Assembly (NCBI GenBank): GCA_903920835.1
Contig: CAIXNQ010000070.1
Location: 1-6,908 of the forward strand
Reading direction: 5' to 3'
DNA length: 6,908 nt
From: an uncultured Bacteroidota bacterium
GTDB lineage: Bacteria; Bacteroidota; Bacteroidia; Flavobacteriales; Flavobacteriaceae
Shown here: in pieces, positions 1 through 6,340 of the stretch
How the letters are laid out: each line of letters begins with the position of its first letter
Position numbering within the stretch: position 1 is the first letter of the stretch
Translations under genes and position numbers: made by a program
Notes under the pieces: model-generated
What the model was told of the DNA's origin: nothing
Database searches by the model: none
Seen by the model: the letters and a program-made list of their open reading frames with translations, nothing else

Positions 1-702
1 GTTTTAATCGAAACCATGCGTAGAGAAGGTTACGAACTTCAAATTGGTCAACCACAAGTTATCATCAAAGAAATTGACGGTAAAAAATGTGAGCCTATTG
101 AAGAATTAACTATTGACTTGCCAGAATCTCTTTCGGGAAGAGCGGTAGAGTTTGTAACGTTACGTAAAGGCGAAATGCTGAGTATGGAAACTAAAGGTGA
201 ACGTATGATTATTAAATTCAATATCCCGTCTCGTGGAATTATCGGATTGCGTAATCAATTGCTTACTGCCACTGCTGGTGAAGCCATTATGTCGCACCGT
301 TTTATAGGATATGAGCCTTACAAAGGAGAAATTTCTGGACGTAACAAAGGTTCATTGATTTCTATGGAAAAAGGAAAAGCAATTCCTTATTCAATCGATA
401 AATTGCAAGATCGTGGTAAGTTTTTTGTAGAACCTAATGCCGAAATTTACGAAGGTCAGGTAATTGGAGAAAACTCTCGTGGAGATGATATGTGTGTAAA
501 CGTAACGAAAGAGAAAAAACAATCGAATGTTCGTTCTTCTGGAAATGACGAAAAAGCAAGAATTATTCCACCAATTATTTTCTCGCTTGAAGAAGCATTA
601 GAGTACATTCAGAAAGATGAATATGTTGAGGTTACGCCAAAATCTATTCGTTTGAGGAAAATATACCTAACAGAAACAGATAGAAAACGATATAAAATCT
701 AA
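1..702 (+). CDS. typA: Translational GTPase TypA/BipA, C-terminal part (5' end outside window)
   Basis: TypA/BipA is a ribosome-binding GTPase of the EF-G/EF-Tu superfamily, linked to ribosome assembly and stress or cold adaptation. The reading frame is open from base 1 (it begins VLIETMRREGYEL), so the Met at base 16 is internal. The 233 visible residues cover the end of the EF-G-like domain III, domain V and the TypA-specific C-terminal domain. Family landmarks seen are LIETMRREGYEL, IPSRGIIGLRNQ (about residue 80), the stretch from GEISGRNKGSLIS to GKAIPYSI, LQDRGKFF, YEGQVIGENSRGDDMCVN, KKQSNVRSSGNDE and the final VEVTPKSIRLRK..LTETDRKR. From memory these align without gaps to the end of E. 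coli BipA (about 607 residues), so the C terminus looks complete. The GTPase domain lies upstream of the window. A strong terminator follows 20 bp after the TAA stop, so typA is probably the last gene of its transcript. Confidence 0.97.
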   Translation, partial: VLIETMRREGYELQIGQPQVIIKEIDGKKCEPIEELTIDLPESLSGRAVEFVTLRKGEMLSMETKGERMIIKFNIPSRGIIGLRNQLLTATAGEAIMSHRFIGYEPYKGEISGRNKGSLISMEKGKAIPYSIDKLQDRGKFFVEPNAEIYEGQVIGENSRGDDMCVNVTKEKKQSNVRSSGNDEKARIIPPIIFSLEEALEYIQKDEYVEVTPKSIRLRKIYLTETDRKRYKI

Positions 703-721
703 TCTGGTTTTCAATAAAATT

Positions 722-760
722 AAAATCCCAAAAACTAATTTAGTCTTTGGGATTTTTTTT
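722..760 (+). terminator. Intrinsic terminator of typA
   Basis: Arms AAAATCCCAAA (722-732) and TTTGGGATTTT (746-756) form a perfect 11-bp stem. An A/C mismatch (733/745) follows, then further possible ACTAA/TTAGT pairing towards the loop. An unbroken run of eight T (753-760) follows the GGGA. It lies 20 bp downstream of the typA stop. The A-run on the left arm could give it some function on the other strand too, but hutH ends more than 400 bp away. Confidence 0.85.
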
Positions 761-949
761 AAATTTATTTCTTGCCACGAATTCACGAATTTCATTTAAT
801 TTTAAATTTCAATTAGCGAATTTGCGGTTGTTGCTTTTTTTTGCCACGAATTCACGAATTTAATTATTTAAAAAATCTGTGTTAATCTAAATAATCTGTG
901 GCTTTAAAAATTTATTTAATTCGTGCATTCGTGGCGATTAGATTTTATT

Positions 950-1010
950 GCCACAGATTAAAAGGATTAAAAGGATTTCAAAATCTGTGTTAATCTTTGT
1001 AATCTGTGGC
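950..1010. repeat. Long imperfect palindrome (hairpin) made of two opposed family B repeats
   Basis: GCCACAGATTA (950-960) is exactly complementary to TAATCTGTGGC (1000-1010). Pairing continues inward (AAGGATTAA against TTAATCTTT, with one G-U pair) and again near the loop (GATTT against AAATC), with a few mismatches and one bulge. The whole 61-bp segment could fold into one hairpin with a loop of only a few bases. It lies between the convergent typA and hutH genes, where it could act as a transcription or exonuclease barrier; that role is inferred. Confidence 0.75.
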
Positions 1011-1160
1011 TTCAATTTATCATTTCAATTTGCGAATTTGCGGTTGTGATTTTATCCCACGAATTCACGAATTTTATAATCTGTGTTAATCTGTATAATC
1101 TGTGGCTTCAATTTATCATTTCAATTTGCGAATTTGCGGTTGTAATTTATTGCCACGAAC
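982..1160. repeat. 96-bp tandem duplication, second copy degenerate at its end
   Basis: The segment 982-1047 recurs at 1078-1143 with only two differences in 66 bp (TTG against GTA at positions 16-18 of the unit). Each copy joins a family B repeat, the spacer TTCAATTTATCA and a family C repeat. The next 30 bp of copy one hold a family A repeat (CCACGAATTCACGAATT, 1057-1073). In copy two the matching part starts similarly (TTTATTGCCACGAA) and then breaks off about 14 bp before the hutH stop. Confidence 0.85.
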
Positions 1161-1174
1161 TTTGGGATGTTCAA

Positions 1175-2686
1175 TTAGTTTTGAAGTGCATCAAAATCAA
1201 TCAAAAAACTATTCAAGAATGTTATTGATTTTTGAATGTCATAATGCAAAATTCGATCTTCACTAACAATCGGCACATCTTCTCGGAATGATTTCAAGAA
1301 CATCTCGATAAATTCACTTGATTTTAGCGGTCTTCTAAATTCAATTGCTTGCGAAGCGTTCATTAATTCAATTGCCAAAATACGTTCTAGGTTGTCCATA
1401 ATTCGAAGACATTTGGTGGCGGCATTGGCACCCATCGACACATGGTCTTCTTGACCGTTGCTCGACACAATGCTGTCAACGCTGGCTGGAGTTGCCAATT
1501 GTTTGTTTTGACTAGCAATGCTGGCAGCAGTATATTGCGGAATCATAAACCCAGAATTTAGTCCAGGGTTGTTCACCAAAAACGGTGGCAAATCTCGCAA
1601 TCCAGAGATTAACTGATAGGTTCGTCTTTCTGAAATGCTTCCCAATTCTGACAAAGCAATTGCTAAGAAATCTAAAGCTAAGGCTAATGGTTGTCCATGA
1701 AAGTTACCTCCGGAAATGATAATATCTTCGCCTACAAAAATATTTGGATTATCTGTTACCGAGTTGATTTCGGTTTTAAAAACTTTTTTCACATAATCAA
1801 TGGTGTCTTTTGAAGCTCCGTGAACTTGTGGAATACATCTAAAAGAGTAAGGGTCTTGAACGTGTAGTTTTTCTTGAGCAATAATTTGGCTATCTTCTAG
1901 CAATTCTGTAATTCTTTGTGCGGTCACAATTTGACCTTTGTGCGGACGAACATAATGTATCAATTCATTAAATGGCTCAAGTCTTCCGTCAAAACCTTCG
2001 AGTGAAATTGCCGAAATTACATCTGCTAAATAGGAAAATTTCATTGATTTCAGCAAAATATAACAACCATAAGCACTCATAAACTGGGTGCCATTCAATA
2101 ATGCCAAACCTTCTTTGGATTGTAAAATTATTGGTTGCCAATTATATTGTTTCAAAACCTCTGAAGAATGTACTTTTTTTCCTTCAAAATAGACTTCTCC
2201 TTCCCCTAACAAAGGCAAAGACAAATGCGCTAAAGGTGCTAGATCGCCACTTGCTCCTAGCGATCCTTGATTGTAGATTACAGGAAGAATATCATGGTTG
2301 TAAAAATCAATCAAACGCTGAACGGTTTCTAATTGAACTCCCGAATGACCATAACTCAAAGACTGAATTTTGAGCAACAGCATGATTTTTATTATTTCAT
2401 TTGGCACTTCTTCGCCCGTTCCACAAGCATGAGATTTTACAAGGTTTTCTTGAAGCTGAGACAAGTTATCGTTTGATATTTTTACATTACAAAGCGATCC
2501 AAAACCAGTATTGATTCCATATATTGGAGCGTCGTTTAAAGCCATTTTTTTATCTAAATATTCGCGGCATTTTTGAATGTTAACCTTGGCTTCGTCTGAT
2601 AGTTCTAATGTCTTGTGATGTTCAATAATTTCTTGCAACATCTCTAAACTCAATACTTCAGAACTGATATAATGTATATGCTCCAT
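1175..2686 (-). CDS. hutH: Histidine ammonia-lyase
   Basis: HutH deaminates L-histidine to urocanate and ammonia, the first step of histidine degradation in the cytoplasm. The 503-residue length is normal for the family (about 500-510). The Ala145-Ser146-Gly147 triad in GSLGASGDLAPL forms the MIO electrophile. Other active-site positions are intact: Tyr56 (YGINTGFG), Asn198 (LLNGTQ), Tyr280 and Arg283 (QDPYSFR), Phe329 (GGNFHG) and Glu413 (NGQEDHVSMG). The Ser85-His86 pair (VKSHACGTG) and Glu413 favour histidine over tyrosine or phenylalanine as substrate, so this is unlikely to be the tyrosine ammonia-lyase-like enzyme of flexirubin clusters. The start ATG gives the usual N terminus (MEHIHYISSEVLSLE) and has an A-rich upstream region with no Shine-Dalgarno sequence. 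No hutU, hutI or hutG is in view. I see no canonical terminator; transcription would run into the repeat array. Confidence 0.96.
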   Translation of the reverse strand: MEHIHYISSEVLSLEMLQEIIEHHKTLELSDEAKVNIQKCREYLDKKMALNDAPIYGINTGFGSLCNVKISNDNLSQLQENLVKSHACGTGEEVPNEIIKIMLLLKIQSLSYGHSGVQLETVQRLIDFYNHDILPVIYNQGSLGASGDLAPLAHLSLPLLGEGEVYFEGKKVHSSEVLKQYNWQPIILQSKEGLALLNGTQFMSAYGCYILLKSMKFSYLADVISAISLEGFDGRLEPFNELIHYVRPHKGQIVTAQRITELLEDSQIIAQEKLHVQDPYSFRCIPQVHGASKDTIDYVKKVFKTEINSVTDNPNIFVGEDIIISGGNFHGQPLALALDFLAIALSELGSISERRTYQLISGLRDLPPFLVNNPGLNSGFMIPQYTAASIASQNKQLATPASVDSIVSSNGQEDHVSMGANAATKCLRIMDNLERILAIELMNASQAIEFRRPLKSSEFIEMFLKSFREDVPIVSEDRILHYDIQKSITFLNSFLIDFDALQN

Positions 2687-2878
2687 TTCATGTTTAATTT
2701 GAGGTCAAAAATCCGCAAACATTAATTAAAATACAACTATTTTGGAGTCTATTTTTATGAATTTAATAATAATAAAAGATTTTGAATCATCATAATTTAA
2801 TAAATTGAATGTACTAGACTCTATATTTATTTATTTCACAAAAACACAACAGAAACTTTTTTAAATAACAAAAAATAG

Positions 2879-2886
2879 TACTTTTG
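2879..2886 (+). promoter_or_regulatory. Candidate -7 promoter element for thrA
   Basis: TACTTTTG fits the Bacteroidota -7 consensus TAnnTTTG and is the only exact match on the + strand of this intergenic region. The -33 element is poor: TTT rather than TTG sits 19 bp upstream (2857-2859). If used, the transcript would have an untranslated leader of nearly 200 nt before the thrA ATG, enough room for a regulatory leader. Confidence 0.4.
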
Positions 2887-2940
2887 AAACCAATGGTAAA
2901 TTAATGAAAAATTTATTATAATTTATTCACAACCAATTTA

Positions 2941-3000
2941 ATGGCAGTAAATTACATTGGTATTCAGACTTCTAAAACAAAAACACTTTATGTTGTATAA
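2941..3000 (+). CDS. Possible leader peptide upstream of thrA (19 residues)
   Basis: An ATG-to-TAA frame of 20 codons lies about 55 bp downstream of the candidate thrA promoter and 87 bp before the thrA ATG. It encodes MAVNYIGIQTSKTKTLYVV. The block from Ile6 to Thr15 holds two Ile and three Thr, the end products of the pathway that ThrA feeds, which recalls the Thr/Ile-rich thrL of E. coli. The stop codon sits in a 10-bp AT-rich stem (2995-3004 with 3015-3024, one G-U pair). I see no GC-rich terminator hairpin with a T-run between it and thrA, so classical attenuation is not shown. The composition could be chance in a random short frame. Confidence 0.25.
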   Translation: MAVNYIGIQTSKTKTLYVV

Positions 3001-3087
3001 ATTTAAAATAATCCAAATTTATGCACTTTCAAAAGAGAGAATACAAATTTTTATGTTCTACACAAAAGTCAAAAAAATAATAAAACT

Positions 3088-5535
3088 ATGATCGTATTAA
3101 AATTCGGCGGAACATCAGTTGCCAACGCACAAAACATTCAAAAGGTAATTGAAATAGTTAACCAAAAATCAAAAGAAAATAAACTTGCAGTTGTAGTTTC
3201 TGCATTGAGCGGCATCACCGATATGCTAATAAATACTTCTAAAAAAGCAGCAACAAAAGACGAAACCTATAAAACCAACATAGAAGAAATCAAACAAAAA
3301 CATTTTGATGCAATAGCTGATTTAGTAGATTCGGCAAATCAAAATCAATTATTGATTAAAATTAATAGTCAAATAAACCAATTACAAACATTGCTTGATG
3401 GTTGTTTTCTTTTGGGAGAATTATCTCCAAGAACAGCCGATGCTATTGCGGGATTTGGTGAATTATTGTCATCTCAGATTATTGCTACAGCATTACAACA
3501 AACCATTCCGAATAGTACTTTTAAAGACAGTCGTGAATTGATTAAAACCAATGCTAACTTCGGAAAAGCTTCTGTTAATTTTGAGATTTCGAATCAACTA
3601 ATTGCTGGTTTTTTTGCTAGTAATAAATCGCAAGTGGTTATTTTGCCTGGATTTATCGCTTCTTCGGAAGATAATAATACAACAACTTTAGGGCGTGGTG
3701 GTTCCGATTACACTGCTGCAATTATTGCTAAAGGCGTGAATTCTTCATCACTAGAAATTTGGACAGACGTAAACGGAATGTTTACGGCTAATCCGAAAAT
3801 CGTTAAACAAGCAAAACCCATCGAGTCAATTTCTTATCAAGAAGCGATGGAATTGTCTCATTTTGGAGCTAAAGTGTTGTATCCGCCAACTATTCAGCCT
3901 GTTTTAAAAGCAAATATTCCTATTTGGATTAAAAATACATTCGAACCAGAAGCTTATGGAACTTTGATTTCGAGTAATCCAGATGCTAACGCAAATCCAA
4001 TTAAAGGAATTTCTCATATAGACAATATTGCACTTTTGACTTTAGAAGGTTCAGGAATGATTGGAGTTGCAGGTTCTTCAAAACGTTTATTTGAAGTGCT
4101 TTCGCAAAACAACATTAATGTTGTTTTTATAACACAAGCATCATCTGAACATTCTATTTGTATCGGAATTGTAAACACAGATGCTGATAAGGCTAAGGCA
4201 GCTATAGATAACGCTTTTGAACTAGAAGTTGCACAAAGTAAAATTGATCCTTGTATCGTTGAAAATGACTTGTGTATAGTAGCATTGGTCGGAGAAAGTA
4301 TGAAAAACCATCAAGGTTTGAGCGGAAAAATGTTCAGTACTTTAGGTAAGAATAATGTCAACATTCGTGCAATTGCTCAAGGTGCTTCAGAAAGAAACAT
4401 TTCAGTAGTAATCAATGAAAAAGATGTTAAAAAGGCTTTGAATACTTTACACGAACGATTTTTTGAAGACAATACGAAGCAGTTGAATCTTTTTGTAATG
4501 GGCGTCGGAAATGTGGGAGAAAAATTCATTGACCAAATTAACCAACAAAAGAAATTCTTAAAAGAAAATCTAAAAATTAATTTACGAGTTATTGCCATGT
4601 CAAATTCCAGAAAAATGGCTTTTGATGAGGAAGGAATGAATTTGAAGGATTGGAAATCTTCATTAGAAAATGGAACAACTGCCAATGTAAATGAATTTAT
4701 TTCAAAAGCAAAAGAATTGAACTTACGCAATAGCATATTTGTTGATATAACCGCAAATGGCGACATTGCATCTATTTATGATCAGTTTTTAAGACAAAAT
4801 ATTGGTGTGGTTACTTGTAATAAAATTGCTTGTTCGTCGCAATACAACAACTATAAAAATCTAAAATTTTTATCCAGAAAATATAATGCTCCATTCTTAT
4901 TTGAAACCAATGTTGGCGCAGGATTGCCAATTATTGATACCCTAAAACATTTAATTGCTTCAGGCGATAAAGTAAATAGGATTAATGCGGTTTTATCGGG
5001 AAGTTTGAATTTTATTTTCAATAATTTTGGTGACTCTTATAATTTTCATGATGTTGTAAAAGAAGCCGGAGTACAGGGATTTACAGAACCCGACCCAAAA
5101 ATTGATTTAAGTGGGGTTGATGTGGCTAGAAAGATTCTAATTCTAATCAGAGAAAGCGGTTATGAAATGGAAATGGAACATATTGAAAACAATTCGTTCT
5201 TGCCTAAAGAATGTATGGAAACTACAAATAACGAAGACTTTTTTAAATCATTAACCAAACACGCCTCACATTTTGAAAACCTTTTAGCAAAAGCTAAAGC
5301 AAAAGAGTGTAGATTGAAATTTGTCGCTTCGTTTGATAATGGAAAAGCCAGCGTTGGTTTGCAATTCATTCCAAAAGAAAGTCCGTTTTACAATTTAGAA
5401 GGAAAAGACAATATTGTAGAATTTTATACTGACAGATATGTTGACCAGCCATTAATCATTAAAGGCGCTGGTGCTGGTGCTGCGGTAACTGCATCTGGAA
5501 TTTTTGCCGATGTGATTAGAATTGGAAATGTGTAG
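3088..5535 (+). CDS. thrA: Bifunctional aspartate kinase / homoserine dehydrogenase I
   Basis: ThrA carries out the first and third steps from aspartate to threonine, methionine and isoleucine: phosphorylation of aspartate, and NAD(P)H reduction of aspartate semialdehyde to homoserine. At 815 residues it matches E. coli ThrA (820). Aspartokinase domain, about 1-290: KFGGTS (5-10), ELSPRTADAIAGFGE (111-125), GRGGSDYTAA (202-211), WTDVNG and FGAKVLYPPT (259-268). Two ACT regulatory segments, about 313-460: LEGSGMIGVAGSSKRLF and VGESMKNHQGLSGKMF, the usual site of threonine feedback. Homoserine dehydrogenase, about 466-812: GVGNVG (472-477), NSRK, DITAN, CNKIA with Lys579, TNVGAGLPIIDTL, LSGSLNFIF and GFTEPDPKIDLSGVDVARK with Lys682. 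The start gives the classic aspartokinase N terminus, after an A-rich stretch typical of Bacteroidota. No thrB or thrC follows, and no terminator hairpin is evident. Confidence 0.98.
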   Translation: MIVLKFGGTSVANAQNIQKVIEIVNQKSKENKLAVVVSALSGITDMLINTSKKAATKDETYKTNIEEIKQKHFDAIADLVDSANQNQLLIKINSQINQLQTLLDGCFLLGELSPRTADAIAGFGELLSSQIIATALQQTIPNSTFKDSRELIKTNANFGKASVNFEISNQLIAGFFASNKSQVVILPGFIASSEDNNTTTLGRGGSDYTAAIIAKGVNSSSLEIWTDVNGMFTANPKIVKQAKPIESISYQEAMELSHFGAKVLYPPTIQPVLKANIPIWIKNTFEPEAYGTLISSNPDANANPIKGISHIDNIALLTLEGSGMIGVAGSSKRLFEVLSQNNINVVFITQASSEHSICIGIVNTDADKAKAAIDNAFELEVAQSKIDPCIVENDLCIVALVGESMKNHQGLSGKMFSTLGKNNVNIRAIAQGASERNISVVINEKDVKKALNTLHERFFEDNTKQLNLFVMGVGNVGEKFIDQINQQKKFLKENLKINLRVIAMSNSRKMAFDEEGMNLKDWKSSLENGTTANVNEFISKAKELNLRNSIFVDITANGDIASIYDQFLRQNIGVVTCNKIACSSQYNNYKNLKFLSRKYNAPFLFETNVGAGLPIIDTLKHLIASGDKVNRINAVLSGSLNFIFNNFGDSYNFHDVVKEAGVQGFTEPDPKIDLSGVDVARKILILIRESGYEMEMEHIENNSFLPKECMETTNNEDFFKSLTKHASHFENLLAKAKAKECRLKFVASFDNGKASVGLQFIPKESPFYNLEGKDNIVEFYTDRYVDQPLIIKGAGAGAAVTASGIFADVIRIGNV

Positions 5536-5680
5536 TAAATTCTTTTTCCGTTTTGCAGATTGTTGATGGGCAGGCTTTTTAATATAAAAATTTATGCAGA
5601 GGACAAAATTAGGATTAACTATAAATTTGTCTATGGGTCACGAAACCCTGCCTATTGCCAATGTGCTTTTTTTGTCTTTG
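5536..5680. other. Convergent spacer between thrA and the small antitoxin-like gene
   Basis: No gene or clear terminator is seen in these 145 bp. A short hairpin is possible (GGGT 5635-5638, loop CACGAA, ACCC 5645-5648), and 6-bp arms GGCAGG (5569-5574) and CCTGCC (5647-5652) face each other. A T-run lies at 5667-5673. The segment around GCCTATTGCCAATGTGC (5650-5666) is GC-richer than its surroundings and resembles, from memory, sequences found beside accessory cassettes in Bacteroidota. Confidence 0.5.
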
Positions 5681-5842
5681 CTACTGTCCAACGGGTTTAG
5701 TTTTACTTTCTGCAAGTTGTTGTTTGATATATGCTTTCAACTCGTCAAAAGTCATATTTTGAGTTTCAGAGCTTATTTTATCTCTGATGTCTCTCATCAT
5801 TTTTACAGCGTCAAACTGTTTTTCTTTTTTAGTCGTTTCCAT
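5681..5842 (-). CDS. Small hypothetical protein, probable antitoxin partner of the PIN protein
   Basis: A 53-residue protein starts METTKKEKQFDAVKMMRDIR and ends at a TAG stop (5681-5683). It has a basic, charged N terminus, then the block FDAVKMMRDIRDKISSETQNMTF (long motif at residues 10-32; key residues F10, D11, M15-M16, R17, R20, I23) and a helical DELKAYIKQQLAES tail. I recall similar short proteins (FDxVxMxR...I..ET..M) beside PIN-domain genes in Bacteroidota and cyanobacteria, where they are probable antitoxins. Its ATG lies inside the end of the PIN gene, overlapping by 14 bp in another frame, which suggests one transcript and translational coupling. It lacks an obvious DNA-binding domain. 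Function is inferred from context and family resemblance only. The longer frame on the opposite strand here is a shadow of it. Confidence 0.82.
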   Translation of the reverse strand: METTKKEKQFDAVKMMRDIRDKISSETQNMTFDELKAYIKQQLAESKTKPVGQ

Positions 5843-6293
5843 AATTTACAAGGTCTTTTGGGCTTCTGATTTCTATTATTGAATAACCAAGTCGCATATT
5901 TACAGAATTGTAGCCCTTAATTCTGTCAAGGTTTACGATATGCTTAAAATTCCAACTTGCTAAAACGTCCACTTTGTGAATAGTGGCTAAAGCAATGTGT
6001 CGGCAGTCTTCTAAACTTGTTTTACCAACTACTTTTTCGTTGATATATGTGTCCGCCAACTTTATTGCTTCTTCTGTCAATTCTATTCGTTGAAATTTGT
6101 CCGTTGGATAATTATGTAAAAGTTGTCGAACATGTTGTGGTGCGTTTAATAATTCAAGGTCAAGAAGGTCAGAAACTACAAAGATTATTTCGTTTTTGTC
6201 GAGCCTTTCAAACAGCATAATTGTAGCCTCTTTAAACTCTTCGTCAAAGTAACCACCAACTACCGATGTGTCTATGTAAATTCTCTGTTTCAT
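5829..6293 (-). CDS. PIN-domain protein, probable VapC-like ribonuclease toxin
   Basis: The 154-residue protein has the PIN fold signature. The start MKQRIYIDTSVVGGYF gives the first acidic ligand, Asp8. Glu47 lies in SDLLDLELLN, Asp96 in TSLEDCRHIALA and Asp109 in VDVLASWNFKHIVN, a stretch typical of one PIN subgroup. These four acids would bind the Mg2+ or Mn2+ of a single-strand-specific ribonuclease, as in VapC toxins that cut tRNA, rRNA or mRNA. No acid is missing, so the enzyme is probably active. It is the first gene of a two-gene operon, with the 53-residue probable antitoxin second, the reverse of the usual antitoxin-first VapBC order. A good promoter ends 17 bp before its ATG. The actual RNA target cannot be read from the sequence. 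Confidence 0.9.
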   Translation of the reverse strand: MKQRIYIDTSVVGGYFDEEFKEATIMLFERLDKNEIIFVVSDLLDLELLNAPQHVRQLLHNYPTDKFQRIELTEEAIKLADTYINEKVVGKTSLEDCRHIALATIHKVDVLASWNFKHIVNLDRIKGYNSVNMRLGYSIIEIRSPKDLVNYGND

Positions 6294-6310
6294 TTATTCT
6301 TTTGTCATTA

Positions 6311-6340
6311 CAAATATATTCAAAAAGGTCTTACTATCAA
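6311..6340 (-). promoter_or_regulatory. Promoter of the PIN operon
   Basis: Read on the minus strand, TTG (6340-6338), a 19-bp spacer and TATATTTG (6318-6311) match the Bacteroidota promoter pattern TTG-N19-TAnnTTTG exactly. The -7 element ends 17 bp before the PIN start codon, predicting a leader of about a dozen bases, which suits genes without a Shine-Dalgarno sequence. Confidence 0.75.

Larger units (their letters stand above)
761..1174. repeat. Convergent intergenic region filled with a three-family repeat mosaic
   Basis: No gene is supported in this stretch between the convergent ends of typA and hutH. Nearly all of it is built from three short families. Family A (TTGCCACGAATTCACGAATT) is at 772-791, 841-860 and 1057-1073, inverted at 918-935, and truncated at 1150-1160. 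Family B (AATCTGTGTTAATCT, 3 variable bases, TAATCTGTGGC) is at 874-902, 982-1010 and 1078-1106, with an inverted, diverged copy at 950-979. Family C (core GCGAATTTGCGGTTG) is at 807-831, 1023-1047 and 1119-1143. The order is A-C-A-B-A'-B'-B-C-A-B-C-(A). I recall such words as dispersed intergenic repeats in Flavobacterium, but their function is unknown to me. There is no transposase and no regular spacing as in a CRISPR array. Confidence 0.9.
2687..3087. promoter_or_regulatory. Divergent control region between hutH and thrA
   Basis: A very AT-rich 401-bp gene-free stretch separates the divergent hutH and thrA starts. On the thrA side it holds one TAnnTTTG element (2879-2886) and a possible leader peptide ORF (2941-3000). 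On the hutH side I found no clean match: the nearest is TAATGTTTG (2724-2716, minus strand), one base too long between TA and TTTG. A 7-bp inverted repeat, GAGTCTA (2745-2751) and TAGACTC (2815-2821), is a possible but weak operator. Its length suggests that both genes have sizeable control regions or leaders. Confidence 0.6.

Noticed and set aside
772..1160. CRISPR array
   Set aside because: Repeats belong to three families, occur in both orientations and at irregular spacing, and spacers are themselves repeated; no cas gene is present.
1046..1228. 60-residue open frame on the + strand
   Set aside because: It runs through the repeat array and into the antisense of the hutH end; composition is that of translated repeats, with no family resemblance.
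2101..2373. 90-residue open frame on the + strand
   Set aside because: It lies wholly antisense inside hutH, whose own frame is complete and has all its active-site residues.
2745..2821. GAGTCTA / TAGACTC inverted repeat as a hut operator
   Set aside because: Arms are only 7 bp and lie 63 bp apart in a very AT-rich region; chance is a sufficient explanation without conservation data.
4377..4766. 129-residue open frame on the minus strand
   Set aside because: It is antisense to the ACT / homoserine dehydrogenase junction of thrA and is low-complexity (rich in F, S and N), as expected for a shadow.
5160..5369. 69-residue open frame on the minus strand
   Set aside because: It is antisense inside the intact C-terminal part of thrA.
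5635..5648. Hairpin GGGT-CACGAA-ACCC as terminator for thrA or the PIN operon
   Set aside because: The stem is only 4 bp and has no adjacent T-run on either strand.
5594..5869. 91-residue open frame on the + strand with hydrophobic stretches
   Set aside because: Most of it is antisense to the 53-residue antitoxin-like gene and the end of the PIN gene; the F/L-rich composition comes from antisense reading of K/E codons.
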